Positions 1 to 13,579 of a DNA stretch of 64,000 nucleotides are shown here, in pieces. The position numbers and the translations under genes are program-made. The DNA comes from Cavia porcellus. Its lineage: Eukaryota; Chordata; Mammalia; Rodentia; Caviidae. The notes beneath the pieces were generated by a model. That model searched no databases. It was not told where the DNA came from and worked only from the letters and a program-made list of their open reading frames with translations. How positions within the stretch are numbered: position 1 is the first letter of the stretch; every line of letters begins with the position of its first letter. The stretch spans positions 77,881,982-77,945,981 of the forward strand of contig NW_026947484.1 in assembly GCF_034190915.1 (NCBI RefSeq), given 5' to 3'.

Positions 1-1894
1 TCGGGCTGGAACCCTTGACCCTCACTTCCGACCCAGTGCATTTTCCAGCTCAGGCTGTCTCTACACGTTCAGTTTCATTTCATCTTCAAAATTCGGTCCC
101 TTGGAACCCTTCCTGGAATTGAACTTAAAGTGGTTTAAAGCACACTTTTGGGAAAGGAGAGCCACAAAGTCTCTAAGTGGTTTTTATCAAGTTTGCCAAT
201 ATTTACACCCTAGGACAATCTGCATAAACTTCATAAATAATTTAAATTCCTACAAAGTGAGTTAACTGTGAGCTACGTGGTCTTTTGAACAATCCATGTT
301 ATGCAATCACCCTGGCAAAGTTAACAATGCAGTTGAGTACTGAAGGTAACCACTGATTGCAGTCCCTGCTATTGACCATTTTAAGTGTGACTATTTTTAA
401 AATACTGTATGCCTCATTAAGCTGTGCTCTGAAAATGAGAAATTTGCTTTAACTGCATTGTTTTGAATTGCTGAGAGAAGAATCTATCAACCACAAGGTG
501 CCCTGCTGCTGAACTCAGCCAAAAAGCTGTTAATAACTCCAGCAGATGTTTCAGCTTTTTAGGCCAATAGACTCCCTCCCTCTCTGCCCTCCCCTTTCCA
601 GAATCCAATGCCAACATGACTGAACTCCAGTTTTTGTGGTTGCTGCTGCCACTGCCACCGCCGCTGGGGCTGCTGGTACTAGTGCCGCTGAGGAATGATT
701 CTTCACACAACCCCTGGCAGCAGAGTCTCTGCCCTTTAAGGTCAGAATATTATTGCTTTTACTGTCAGAAGTTTAAATCTTCAGGGGAAGTGAAGGTAAG
801 GGCACAGAATCAGTATTTCTATTTTGTTTTCTGCCTTCAATGCTACTCATCTCGTCTGACTTTTTGTGATTCTTCCTGATGCTAAAAGTCCATTTCTCAG
901 ACTCATCAGAGTGCTGAGCTCGCTGATGTCAAGGGTCATTAACACACGAGCAGCCCTGTGGGGCTCGGAGAAAGGTTGTTGGGTTAGCAGCTTTACAAAG
1001 GGGGCCTCTGCGTGATGAAATTTTGGGGGGTTGTTTGCCTGATGCCATGTGGCTCTGAATGTCCTGACCCAAACAACTCTGCAACATTAGATGTGTGTCT
1101 TATAAATTTAGATACAGCCCTGTGAGATCGGTAGAGTATAAGGGAATACAGGGCCATCTCAACATAGTATTGGGATTTATCAACATCCCTGGACTGGATA
1201 AACCTGACAGCTTCACCTAAAATTAAATCTATGTCCCAAGGTTTTCTAAAGGAAAAGAAATTAAAGGGAAAAAAATGGGAAAGAGGCATGGTAAGATCCT
1301 GTCCCCTGCCTCCCTCCTCTGCCCCACCTCCTACTCACTTATAGAGAGTGCTTTAAGGCACCCCAGTGACAGCAGAGTGACCGAGAAAACACAGGTGCAC
1401 CACATTTCTGGAATGCTGCTTTGGCTAAGAGCACATGTGAACCGCATATCTATTCATATCATCCTGCAGAGAATTGCCATTTCAAAGGAGGAAAGGATGG
1501 CGAGTCAGAATAAAGTTGATAAATATTTTGTTTCCTTGTTTGGATGCAATGCAAAGCCAGAACATCCAAGACTCTGCGGACCCCTTCTATTGTCAGCTAG
1601 ACCATTTGCAAACTATAGCAATTCAACCCCAAAATCTTCACCATGCTGCCGTACTAGTTATAAAAAGTGCCTTTTCTCTGGTACCACTGCTGCCATACTA
1701 TTTGCAGACTCTCACATTATGTGTTTCTAATTCTCAGGAAAAGCTCCAGAATGTGATGCAACCTACTTTAAGCAGATGCAGTAATAGGTTCCACTGTGAC
1801 TTGGTCCACATTTTCTGCAGTGCATGGGCAGCACATTCATTAATGCCAATGGAATTTGTATATATGTATCGAAGGAAAAGCAGGGTTCCCATGC

Positions 1895-1939
<45 letters not shown>

Positions 1940-3440
1940 TTTGTTAGACGAAGAGCAATGCTACACACTTGGGAGTTCAATGGCATCTGTACTTTTAAAT
2001 TTTGAAATGTGAGAAACACAGATTAAAAATTGTGCCATTCATTCTGAAATGCAGTGTTCCTGATAGGAAGGAGACCGACATTTCTGCTTAGAGTACCATG
2101 ATTCCAAGCCGCTCCTATCAGGTTATGACTCTTTAGGACAATAAACTCCCAATGTTATAATAATCAAATAGACTTTTTAAAAACAACAAAAACTCTCCAC
2201 TGAATCAATGAAGAATATATCCTCATTATTTTAAGAAGCTATTTGAAATTACCTATACACAATTCCAGAGCAGTGAGTACAGAAGCAAAGGAAGAAAGTT
2301 GAAAATAATCATGGATAAGTTGAGATTCCAGATCTGCTAGCCATGGATCGTGCATCCAGCACTAAAAAGCTATGTGGAGCTGGTTGAGGTCCACGTAAGT
2401 CCCAACCATTTACTTCATTTGTCTTGAACTTCACCTGGAATCTTCTATAGCGAGTGATGATTTCCAAGCTATTTTGTCCTTGATTGCTTCCAGCCCAAGT
2501 AAAATGGACAATAAAGAAAAGATACTTCTACATGATTTCCATGATGGATGTTCAGGACCAAAATAACTTCACCATCTGATGTATTTCACAGTTTTAAGTT
2601 AAAACAGACATACTATAATATGCTCGTACATCTGGCTCAGGTGCTTCGTTGGCCATATGTTTGTGAAATAATCCGAGGAGATGTTACATTTGTACGTTCC
2701 CCTAGGGACCTGAATAAAACGTGCCCACAAAGAGTTACCTAATTATTCATTCCTGCCAACAGCATCCTCACCTAATAATAAGGTGGTGCTTAAAGTGAGA
2801 CAATAGTGCTTTCAGTCTGGAGAGATGTCAGTGCCACTTATTGTTTCAAAAACAGAAAGTCTTTTGCATTTTTTAAAATTAGAAAAAAGATCCTTGGCCT
2901 TTCAAGCAAATAAAATCTCTGCAGGTGGTATATTTGGGATTCTTGTGGGTCTATTTGGGATTCTGCAGTGCCAATCAAGGCCTAATGTTTCCTAAACTTA
3001 TTGGATGTTAGCCTGTGTGGCCACAGTGGAAACCAGCGACCCCAAACTGACAGTCTCTGAGAAATGGCTGCACTGCAATGCTACATATCTATGTAGGGCT
3101 GTGGAATGGGCAGATTGAGTACCTATGTTACTGAGCTTAATTTTTACAACAACTTTGTGAATGAATACGAAAGACATACCTTACTTAGCTTTGCTAGTTA
3201 TAATGTGGACCCTTTATAGCACTAATTAGCCAGAGGATGAACATAAAAAATTTTTTTAGATATTTTTGGTCTTGACCAATGAATGCCACTTGCCATAAAG
3301 CACATTTCTCTCTCCCACAGCCACTGATGATCTGCTTTGTTACTTCTTTCCCTGTTTGTGCCATTTTATCCTATGATTATCATTTTGATTCCAAATGAAT
3401 AATTTGGTTTTTGTTCAGGATTAAAAAACAAGAAGAGAAG
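1..3440. other. Intergenic DNA, no gene seen
   Basis: AT-rich single-copy-looking DNA apart from the TG microsatellite. Open frames of up to 157 codons around 1.3-1.95 kb lack any domain and run into the repeat. Confidence 0.6.
1898..1937. repeat. (TG)n microsatellite
   Basis: About 19 TG units, then two TTTG units. Confidence 0.95.
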
Positions 3441-3602
3441 AGCTGGGTAGGGTGACCCATGCCTGTAATACCAGCAATCAGAAGGTTGAGACAAGAGGAT
3501 CATTGTGACTTTGAGGCCAGCCTGGGCTACAAAGTAAGCTCAAGGCCAGCCTGAACTGCATAGTGAGATGCTGTCTCAAAAAGATAAATAAATAAATATT
3601 TT
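3441..3602 (+). mobile_element. B1 SINE
   Basis: A 7SL-derived SINE with CATGCCTGTAATACCAGC, the duplicated pair GGCCAGCCTGGGCTAC and GGCCAGCCTGAACTGC, CTGTCTCAAAAAG and a TAAATAAATAAAT tail. Confidence 0.85.
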
Positions 3603-3700
3603 AAAAGAGGAGGGAGTTAAATTAATTTAATAATTATAGTACATTATTATAATTTTAAGAGGCTGAGGCCAGGTCAAAGGAAAATGATGAAATATCTAAA

Positions 3701-3850
3701 TACTGGTGGCACATGCCTATAATCCCAGAACTCCAGAGTCTAAGGCAAGAAGACTGCTGTGAGTTCAAAGCCAGCCTGGGCTACACAGTGAATTCAAAGC
3801 CAGCCTGAACTACATAACAAGACCTTGTTTCAAAAAGGAAATAAAACAAA
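3701..3850 (+). mobile_element. B1 SINE
   Basis: Contains CATGCCTATAATCCCAG and two AAAGCCAGCCTG units separated by 28 bp, the rodent B1 internal duplication, then an A-rich tail. Confidence 0.85.
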
Positions 3851-5452
3851 AGAAGAAATGCCAGGATACTAATATGAAAAGTATGGAAAGATGATTAGAT
3901 TTTACAGGGTAATGGGATACGCACCAAAAAAGACACGAACAAGCTAACTTCTGAATGTGCCAGGTGTACAGTCCCTGTAGGACACGAGATGAAACTATTT
4001 ACAAAAAAGTCGGGGACATGGAACAAAACCTTGGGATAGAAAATTAGATGCAAAAGACTGGCAAGGCCGAGATTCCTTCAAGGTGAATAAAGTGGGAAAA
4101 GAAGACATTGATTTTTAAGGGGCTGGTAAAGGGGGACTAGAAACCCACTATGACAATGCAGATGGACTCCAGAAGGAGGTAAGCAAGGAGAGACAGAAGT
4201 CACAAAAGCCAAAGCCAGAGACCCAAAAGTGGAAGAATGGTCAGAATAATATCATGTATGCAGGTACAACCAGGTAGAAATGGGTCAAAGAGTAAACACA
4301 TAACATAAAATCATAGATAACAAATTGAGGCCATACTTTTTAAAGATAGTTATCAAAGGAAGAAGCAGGAGAGTCATTTAAGGATTTTTACTTGCTCTTT
4401 ACTTTTTCAAAAAGAAAAAGGATGAACATATTATTCTAATGAGAAATAACTAAGAGAGAATTGAAGTTTAAAAATTTTTTTTTAAAGATATGGTCAAATC
4501 CAATATCCTGAGGAGGCAGGGACGAATAATACCCAAAGCTCAGAGGATGGCATTGCCTACGATGGGACGTGTCTTTTGCTAGAGATGAGGACAAGGAAAG
4601 AGCAGACATCAGAAAGAGTGGGCTTATGGGGGAGTCAGAAGGGGTCCAAAATGAAAAGCCATTGCTGATTACTGCTAGTCCCTAAGTTACAAGCAAGGTC
4701 ATCCCAAAGAGAGAAGATGAAAAGTTTTGGAGTGTGGCACAAGTTTGGAATAGTAGCTGAGGGAGATGGGAGAAGCACATGTAATAGGACTGCTGAGTAA
4801 CATTAAAGGCACAACTGAGATTAGATTCACTCCAGATTTATGGGCCCCATTCTATACGGTTGTGATTTTTCTTTTTCCTCCAGCAGAGCAATGCTCAAGT
4901 AATGTTTACAGCTAAGGAGGCTCCATAGAGGATAGCCTGAAGGACATGAAGTCCATTCATCTCTTCAGATAGTTTAGATTACGTCTCAAGATCAAGGTAA
5001 CCATCCAAACTAAATACTTGACTCATACTGTTTTGGCTCTTTTTACTATTACTCACTTTTGCTGTACTGCATTTTGGCACTGGACCTTGGCTTGTACAGA
5101 GGAACCCAACAGGAAACAGCCACGGGACTCTCAACATTGTTAGCGCTGTGGATAATGGTAAGAGAGGAATTAACCTCTCTACCAAGGAGACAAAGAACCA
5201 TTTCCTTTGGCTCCAAATGCCAGGAGACAATTAGTTTTTCATGAGCAATGCCAGTGAGTCTGTGTTTACATGGTACAGAGCTAGGGATGGTAAAAAGCCT
5301 GGACTTGAAAGCAGAAGACAAGGCCGGCAGCTTCCTGACGCTGTTGGTTTCAAGCAGGAGCCTAAAAAGATGTCTTTCTATGGTCTGTTGGCCATTCAGA
5401 ACTTGGGCAGTGAAATGGTCAATTCATTAGAAAGTAACAGCTTGAAGCAACC

Positions 5453-5610
5453 CCTGGAGCACCAAGAAACCAAGCAACCCCTCCCCCCTGGTGAGTGGCT
5501 GTGAGCGTGGCAGGCTCTGGTGGCCCAGGACAGGAGCCACTGGCATTTACTGGGATCCACACCATGCTGGGACCTGGAGCACTGGGAAACCAAGCAACCC
5601 CTCCCCCCTG
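5453..5610 (+). repeat. 38-bp direct repeat with 120-bp period
   Basis: CCTGGAGCAC followed closely by GAAACCAAGCAACCCCTCCC occurs at 5,453-5,490 and 5,573-5,610, exactly 120 bp apart and nearly identical. The 82 bases between are not repeated further. It could be a two-unit minisatellite or part of an unrecognised LTR. Confidence 0.75.
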
Positions 5611-6004
5611 CCTATTTTGTTTTGTTGAACTTCAATATACATGAAAGTATGGACAGCTAATTTGAAGAGAATGAGAGACTCTACGAGAGCCATAAGTGAC
5701 TTCCCTATTGTCTGGTTTTGAAGATCTACAACACCTTCCTCATTCTGTTTGGATCAGTTTTATACTCTTTTTTTTTTTGTATGCATTCTCTGTATGTGAC
5801 GATATGTACAATTATTTGGAAGAAAAGAAGAGACAATATGATAGATAGTGACGATCTCAGGTCATCTAGCTTTAAAATTTGTATCTCTTACATTGCTTTC
5901 TTATGTCTTATTTTGTTCTGTTTTGTTGTGTTCAGTTTTACCCCTTTTAAAATAAAAAAAAAAATGCTGTCAAAAAAAAACCAAAAAAAAAGAAAGAAAG
6001 CAGA

Positions 6005-6195
6005 AGGCATTGAGTTCAAATCCAGCATTTGTTACCTTACAGGTGATTGACTTGGAGCCTGTTAGCATCTGTGCCTCAGTTTCCTTTTCTATATGGTGAC
6101 ACAAATAATACTATCTTATTCATTGTGCTTCAGTAAGAATTCAGTGAGAATCATAAAATTGTTTAGCACTGTGTCTGGACAATCATAAACCCTCA
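6005..6195 (+). mobile_element. MIR SINE
   Basis: Sense MIR features are GAGTTCAAATCCAGC and GTGCCTCAGTTTCCTTTTCT, followed by the TTTAGCACTGTGTCTGGAC terminal part. Confidence 0.65.
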
Positions 6196-6209
6196 TTACA
6201 TTTTAGATA

Positions 6210-6312
6210 TTGGTTTTTGTTGTTGTTTTGTTTCTTTTTGCACTAGGGACTGAACTCACAATCTTCCACTTGCCAGGCAGTCACTGTGCCACTGAGTTCT
6301 ATCCCTGGTCCT
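6210..6312 (-). mobile_element. ID-type SINE
   Basis: Reverse copy with CACTAGGGACTGAACTCACA and CACTTGCCAGGCAG, preceded by a T/G-rich tail. Confidence 0.7.
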
Positions 6313-6799
6313 TAGCTACTGGTTTTATTGTTACACTAAAATCATTCTTGGTTTTGTGTATCACCTTTACCCTCACTGTGGTATGCCTTTGATGTGCCAA
6401 CTTACTTCTAGTTTCCACCTAATAGTATCGTTCCATTTGTTCTTTATTTACATTTCACTTATTTTTTAAAATCTGATCTTCACTTATCATTTTGGTATGA
6501 GGTAGACTGTAAGAATGAATAACTGTAGAGACTTCTATTTTTGTCCTTGTTTTAGGAACACTTGCAGAATGGTAGAATGGACTAGGGACTTTCTTATTAC
6601 ATGTGTTATCTAGAAATACATATTTCCTTTAAGTCCATTTCACTTGGTGGTGACTTTCCTTGCAACTATTTTTCATTGGCACTTGTTGGGTTGTAGCCTT
6701 ATAATGCATTTGCTCACACTGTAAACAAATAACGTGTTACTTTAACTGCAGAAAGGAATAGATTATTACATTTTGAGAAGTAACCAGAGTATTGTAGTG

Positions 6800-6960
6800 G
6801 AATTAGAGCAAAATTGGAGAGTCACCAATTTAGACACCAGCTCTGCCACTTCCTACCTTTGCTCTTGGAACTCCTTCACCTCAGTTCTTGTGTGTGCTGA
6901 GCAGAGTTAACAATATCATTCTCACAATGAGATAACAAAACATTTTTGAGAACTAGAGAA
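6800..6960 (+). mobile_element. MIR SINE
   Basis: The sequence includes CAGCTCTGCCACTTCCTACC and CACCTCAGTTCTTG, then a GAGATAACA segment matching the MIR order. Confidence 0.55.
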
Positions 6961-8744
6961 AGGATTCAGGAAAAGTCAGTCAAATCTGCATCAAATGCAG
7001 GTGTTAGCAACCAAATAGTCATTCATACATGTTTTTTAAAAAATTAAGCCAATTAATTCACTCTTTTTAAATACATTTAAAGGCAACCAACCTGAACATA
7101 CTTATTGAACTTAGGCATTGAAAATATTTATACCAGCCATTTAGGAATATTTAGTCAAAGGTGAAAACAAAAGACTTTAACTGACTTTCAAAAACACCAT
7201 ATTTAAGAAATCTCATCTCTGTTTCATAATATCAATTTAACTTGCACAGGAAAAACCTGAGAAATACCCCAGATTGTATTCTGATTTTATGAATAAATAA
7301 ATATTCTGAAAAGTCTATATGCCAATGAACCTCTTTTTTCTCTGACACACAATGGCGTTGTTTTTGTTTTGTTTTCCGTACCTTATTGTTGTTCCTTCAG
7401 AGGTTGGTGAGCTTGCATGGATGAAAGGCAGTTTTTCTTGTGTTTTTACTGGACATTTGTGGGCATGGGGTGGTTAATTCTAGAGTTGATATCAAAAGGG
7501 TACCAAAGGCTAGTTCTTTAAGGAAAGCCTAAGACTAAGTTTCCTAGACCCCTCCCAACTTTCGAGCTTAAAGTTGACAACCAGGGAGTTTTGTATTGGT
7601 TGGTCACTCCCATCCCACAGAACTCTGAGGAATCAAGATAGGATAGCACACACACACAAAAAGCCCAGCTACAATGGCTGGTCTTCAAAAGGGGTTCATT
7701 TATTATATTGCTCAGTGCCCCCACAGAGTTGCTCCAAGCTCATAACTGCCACTGATTTCAAAGAGAGCTCTGAACTTGCATACACTCCATGAGGCATGGA
7801 GCAGGAAGGGAAATAGGTTGAGTAGCTTGAGGCCATGTAGAGACATTTTTTAATGTTCATAAATGTCTTCAGCACTGTCATTTTCCCACAGAAACCTGCC
7901 TGCCTCCTGCCGCACAGCATGAAAGAAAGCCATTTTCAAGCCTGGGTAGGGGATGATCTGGAAATTGGGCTGAGTCTTAAAGCTGCATGGAAACTGAAAA
8001 TAGGATTCACATGCCACAGCCCAGCTCCCACCAAACCATTTCCAAGCTTAGGTAACTATGCCACCCCTAAAGGGTTAAAGCAGTAAACCATAGTGATCTC
8101 GGTAACTTCTAAATGACCTAGGCATTGAACTGAAAGCTTGTAGTTTCAAGGTGCCCCAAATAGACTGGAACTTAGCTGGACTTTCCCCTGGAAACCTTGA
8201 GTTAGAGACTGGCATTTGTGAACACCTTCACCCACCTCAGGAGAAGCTGTATGTTCCTCCTTGATCCAGGGTGTTTATGGACAGGGAGCTCAGACACTTT
8301 CCTCTTGCCTGTCTGCAGAAAGATTAGTCATCTTCTCCAGTTCTGCTTCTGTGGCTCCGTGGTTACTGAGACAAGAAGAAAGAGATTCTTTTGTACTCCA
8401 GAGTGGTTTTGTACTCTCCAGGAAGTTCTCATGTAGTTAATTCTCCTTCAAACTCTCTCTGTGGCTCCATAAGTACCTTTCTTTTGGAAGTGTATGGGAA
8501 GAAGGTGTCCTGTTCATGTTCATGGTCCAGCAAATATTCATTAAGTCAGGGGCAATGGATTGCATTGGATGTCATCTTTAGTAGGAAATACAAAGGTATA
8601 TGTCTGAAAGAAAAGAACTTAATCTGTAAAAACATAAATTGGCCTGCAAAAGTCCAGGAATATCATCTCAGAGTATGGAACCAGTTCATTTCCTTTTCTA
8701 TTTAAGAAAATATTGATAAACATATATCTGCTATAAATCCTCAC

Positions 8745-9000
8745 TATTAATTTACTTGTTCAATAAATATTTACTGAGCACCTGTTATGTGCAAAGACAA
8801 TTGCAGTTGCTGGGATACCAGCAGTGGGCAGTGTGACAAAAATTCCTCTACCTGCATGGAAAATAGATGATAACGAAATAGGTAAGGAAGCTCTAGAGCA
8901 TCTGAGATGGTGATAGGTCCTAATAGAGACAATGAACAGAAGTGACGATCAGGAGTGACTGTGTGGAAGGAGATGCAAGCTGAAATTGAGTATCACACTG
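8745..9000 (+). mobile_element. Ancient mammalian LINE-type repeat
   Basis: TTCAATAAATATTTACTGAG, CACCTGTTATGTGCAAAG and CAGCAGTGGGCAGTGTGAC follow the common mammalian-wide repeat that reads tattgagcacctactatgtg. Similar traces lie near 16,725-16,815 and 55,985-56,060. Confidence 0.5.
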
Positions 9001-9765
9001 CGGTGACATTTGCATAAGGAATCCTGACGGAGCTGGACCTTTACATGCTTGTCTTTTGATTTACTGTGTTAGTCCAAATATTAGTAGAGAGGAACACAGA
9101 ATTACCTACGAAGTCTTCTCAAAACCTGGTAGGAAAAGTCACTTGCCAAAAGCTGATGAGAAGGCAAAACTGGCCAGCTCTTGGGTCTGTATAACAGTTT
9201 GGTCGTGCAATGCATGACCACAAAGGCATAGAAAGAGACATTGCACTTAGAGTCATGTTGTGCATACAGTGAGTGATCCATAAGCGCTCCCCACTTACAG
9301 ATAAGGTCCCTGGTGTTTGGATTAGATCTAAAAGATAATGTTTTTGACAAACATAATTTCTTCCTGCTTGTGTCTTATTTCCAGAGGTCTGGGAGAAGAT
9401 ATATCCACATGGACAGATAGAACACCATAAAAGTTTTAGAAATGTATCAAGCCATAGATAGTCAAAGTAGCACCCCTAACTTCCTTGCCATTGTTGAAAA
9501 TACCTCCAATTGGTCTGTATTCACATACTGCTGCTTCAAACTCAAAGCACTGTGCTCGTGAATTTTCTACCTCTTTCCTATCGCATTCCCCTTACCGCTA
9601 AGACCTCCATTTCTTTCCATAAACACAAGTATTTCTATTTTTTTCTTTTCCTTCCTTCTTTCCTTATCCCTCTTATTCTTCTTTCTAGTATCTATATTGC
9701 ATTAGACATGGTACATTCATAGACCCTGTGTAGTCAGGAGTTATGAGGAGAATAATTAGAATCAG

Positions 9766-10674
9766 GACACAGAATTTATAATATTATTTTATGATGGTCA
9801 CCCAGAGTTAACACAAGAAAGTGCAGGAAATCTGTCCACAACACTTAAGACACAGAATATTCAGTCAAGCTGAACATTCATTCAGCTTTAATGAATTGTG
9901 ATATAGCTTGTCCCATTAGTCACCAGTCATGATGACCAGTGGTAAGTCCCCTGTGCTCCTGCTTACATTGGATTCCACAACAATGTCCTGCATGAGTCTG
10001 GATGAAAACCTAGAGCCCATGACAGTGTCTCCCATGAGTCCAGCAGGAGGTCTAGAGCCCACAAGAGGACTCATGCCAGTGTGTTTTACGGATCTGTGCT
10101 GGGAAGGCCCAAAGGTCAGCGGTGGAAGCTAGAAAGTTTATGCCAGCGGGGATGAAGGAGCTGTCCTGGTAGGCTGAGGGTTCTACACTGGAGCCAGGAA
10201 GTCATGCTCAAAATAAGGACCAGAGCTGTCCTGAAAAGTACCACAGCCATGCTTAGCAACACGGAGGCCCTGAGATCCTCTGATGATAAAACAGTCAAAT
10301 ACATGCCAGAAAGCCAGCATGATGAGTGTCCTGGAAATTAAACAGCACATATCTTCCCTCTGGAGCCAGGAAGGGATGCTCAATGTAAGGATCAGAGCTC
10401 CCCCAAAGTGAACCACAGCCATTCTCACCAACAAGGTCCCAAGCTCTTCCAATGACAATGGTCAAACTCACACTGGGGAAGCTAATCATGACTAGCTCCT
10501 CCAGGAGAACCAACGGCTCAAAACAGCAACATTTAGAGAAACCCACAATGCCTAGCTCTTCTCCATGTCTGTATTTATGCTGGCAACTTTCCTCAGGTGG
10601 AACGTCTATGCTCAGCACCATGCTGACTTAATTCAGCTCATGTTAGGGTGACCACTAGTTTTTAATTTAGAACA
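9766..10674 (-). mobile_element. ERV-type LTR, copy 1 (with 172-bp tandem duplication and a 94-bp insert)
   Basis: One of three related LTR-like elements in the window. On the minus strand it has the same order of blocks as the copy at 53.1-53.9 kb. The block starting GAGCCAGGAAG occurs at 10,191 and again at 10,363, an internal tandem duplication of 172 bp. Near its left end a 94-bp segment (9,874-9,967) interrupts sequence that is continuous in the other copies. No internal retroviral genes adjoin it, so it looks like a solo LTR. Confidence 0.65.
9874..9967 (+). repeat. 94-bp segment inside LTR copy 1, repeated at 12.85 kb
   Basis: This segment is absent from the corresponding place in the LTR at 53.2 kb, where the flanking sequence runs straight into TGGATTCC. 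It is therefore an insert in copy 1 or a variable part of the LTR lost elsewhere. Its twin lies 2,974 bp to the right in the same orientation. Confidence 0.8.
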
Positions 10675-12847
10675 GACCCCCCCATCTTAATCATGCTAAA
10701 TAAAAATTAATTATTGATACAGATACTGTTGAGATCACTGAAAAGGATGATATAGAATGAAAAGATGTAAAAAATCAATAGTATTACTTATTAAAGAAAG
10801 TGTCTAAGTAGAACATATGAATATTGCTACTACTACTGGCATTGATTTCCATCTGTTGTACACATGATTTTACAAGTGTTGTTATATGCATAATATCTCA
10901 AACCAGTCTTTGAACACTTGCTTTTTAAAATCTGGCCCTCAGACTAACAATTAGAAACTCCTGGGTGTTGCAAAAAATGCAAGATCTCAGGATCTACTTC
11001 AAGTTTACTGACTGCATTTAAACAGCATCATCAGAATTTTCATACATTTATTGAAGTTTGAGAATCTCTTCTTTACATAGTTCTGTGAGGTAATCTGAAA
11101 TTCTCTTCGCTATGTAATAGGTTTAAAGGTAGAACTGGTTTTCACAGATATTTAATTAGCTAATAGATAATAGGACATGGAATCAAAGGCCAATATTCTT
11201 TCTCCTACCCTACTCTTTGGATGCTCTTGGAAGAAACTGGTGCATACTTTGTTTTGAATTTGACATTACCTAACTCACTGGGTATTTTTTTCAGTGCTAG
11301 AAATGGAACATAGGGCCTCGCTCAATTCAGATTTCTTAGGGAGCATCTGCTCAGTAAACACGACCTGATATTGTTCCCTGGTGGGAAGTAGGCAAATGCT
11401 AATCTGCTTGATCATATATTTCTCATGTAGGCTGTTCATGCTATCTCTTGCTTGAAAGGCTTAAGGTTCATTACATGAAATAAATTGCATATTTAAAGTT
11501 TTTCCCAGTCTTTTCCAGTTATTTACCAATGAACACATTCAGCTACACTAACAATCTTTGAAATTTCTATTGAAAATTTTCTTTCCTAAGCAGACTCTTA
11601 AGTAATATACCTGACCACCTTGGAGGGAAAGAGAAAGGCATTTAACATGTAGCAAAGACTTCCTGAATCCCAAATTCAGGACTCTTTCTGTGTGATTTCA
11701 GTATTCTTCGAGAAAACGAAGGGATTGGTTTTAATACCCCTTTTTACGTACGTGGAATCTGAGACTCAGAGGTAGTGCATGTGGGAATGTTAGACATCAA
11801 GCCAAATTCTGGCCTACCATGCTGGCCTCTTTCCTGAAATCTTACTTGAATTGCCATGGAAGACTACCCAAAGTAAGGAGAGAGTATTGGGTTTTTTGTC
11901 TTTTATCACCGTGATAGTACACCACGTACTACTTGTCATATTTCCCAAGGGTAAAACATAGTTGGCAAACCCTGCTGGTTATAAGGGTAAAAAGAAGTTA
12001 CTACATTGAATAAAAACAGAGAGGAATCAGCTGAAGGGATGCAAGTCAAATGTACAGAAGTTCCTCCAAAACGACTCAAAAGTCAGCAGTGTTGTTGGAT
12101 GATACACTTTGAAAAATAAATGCCAGTACCATGTTAATTTGTTAAAATTCAGACATCTGACTGAAGCAGATATCTGATTAAAGATATCTAAACACAGAAG
12201 CAGGAAAACAGCACTTTGTTCTTCAAGAAAGGTTAAATAAATTTCTCCTGTTCCTAGAATGGAAAACACCGGCTCCTCAGCTCTCTTCATTGTGTGTTAA
12301 TGTACAAGATTGCAAAACTGCAGCCCTCTCAACTCGGTCCTATCTCATAAACACAGAATGTCCTCCAATCACTCTCGCTGGTAATCTAGAGGATGTATGT
12401 GGAAGTCTCATTCCTAGTCTTAAATAATTAAATAAAATATAATTACTCAGGATTTAATATATGCTGCAACTGTTTTGCTGGTTTGGCGTTTAAAGATACA
12501 AACTTTCCAATCTCTTCCAGAAACATGACATTATAAAAGGGACTACCATAATTAGAAATAAAATTTTGCTGTCCTCATTAACCAGAAAAGCAGTTTCTAA
12601 GCCCAGGGAGGCTCTCCTTTCGTTCTAAGAAAGCTCCATCAGGAAGATGTAGCTGCAAGAGCCTGATAAAAGATTTTTGGTCAACCTGTGCTCACTGGAA
12701 CTTCCTGGAGCCAATGTGAAGTGACTTTAAAAGACAAAGAACAGGAAATACTTCTAACTGAAGAGATGTAAGCAGGGAAAAGGCCAAAGGATAATTTTAA
12801 GCTTCACCTAAGTTAAAGTTCCACTGTTATTTACATCATGATGGCCC

Positions 12848-12941
12848 ACATTCATTCAGCTTTAATAAATTGTGATACAGCTTGTCCCATTAGTCACCAG
12901 TCATGGTGACCAGTGGTAAGTCCCCTATGCTCCTGCTTACA
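12848..12941 (+). repeat. 94-bp duplicate of the segment at 9,874-9,967
   Basis: The 94 bases match 9,874-9,967 without gaps, with 4 differences that I count, all transitions. The similarity stops abruptly on both sides. Both copies start ACATTCATTCAG and end CTCCTGCTTACA. I do not recognise the family. Confidence 0.8.
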
Positions 12942-13579
12942 ACATGTGACCTGAAGAATGCTTTCTGGACTGAGGCTGGAAATAATAAGTTCCCACTGGT
13001 GCAGAATAGCTGGGAGTGTGCGCACCACAAGGCACGGGCTGGCCTCAACAATGGACTGTAGTGGCTTTCCTTTGGCCCTTTAATGTCCATCTCCATGTTC
13101 CTCCTGCCAGAACCAGCTATACCAGGGCCTCAGTATGCAGTTAGCCATGGGAAGACTCAGAATTGTAGTATGTGCTTTTTTATATCTATAGGAGGGGATT
13201 TGGTCACTCAAATCACAAATGAACCATTTTATAAGGTGTTTAAATGTGAGGCATACATAGGTAGAAGACAAGAACATTCTAGAGGAATTTGATATATTTA
13301 TGCTTTCTACATAGGTCCTTGTAATGTGCCTGCTCCCTGGAAAAAGAGCATCAGTAGATTGCAAATCACACAATATCTAGCCCTCATCCTCCCTTTTAGC
13401 TGACACTCTTATCACCCATAGTTCAAAACCTAATTAAGCTATGCTTCATTTATAACAAAAATACACTGGACAGAAACTGGGATTCATTTTCTTCCCTATC
13501 ACTAGCCAGCTCTGTTGCTCCCGGCAAATTAGCTCCCTACTGGAATTCTGTTGCGTTGTCTTGTAATAAAAAGGGCCCA

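Larger units (their letters stand above)
3851..8744. other. Intergenic DNA, no gene seen
   Basis: Contains the 120-bp-period repeat at 5.45 kb, two MIRs and an ID-type SINE. At 3.85-5.4 and 6.96-8.74 kb I see nothing that I can name. Confidence 0.55.

Noticed and set aside
616..879. 87-codon frame beginning with a hydrophobic, signal-like stretch
   Set aside because: The Leu/Pro run comes from a CTG/CCG-rich patch. The rest has no domain and no gene context.
1275..1947. Overlapping 151- and 157-codon frames
   Set aside because: The second runs into the TG microsatellite as a Cys-Val run, and neither has a recognisable domain.
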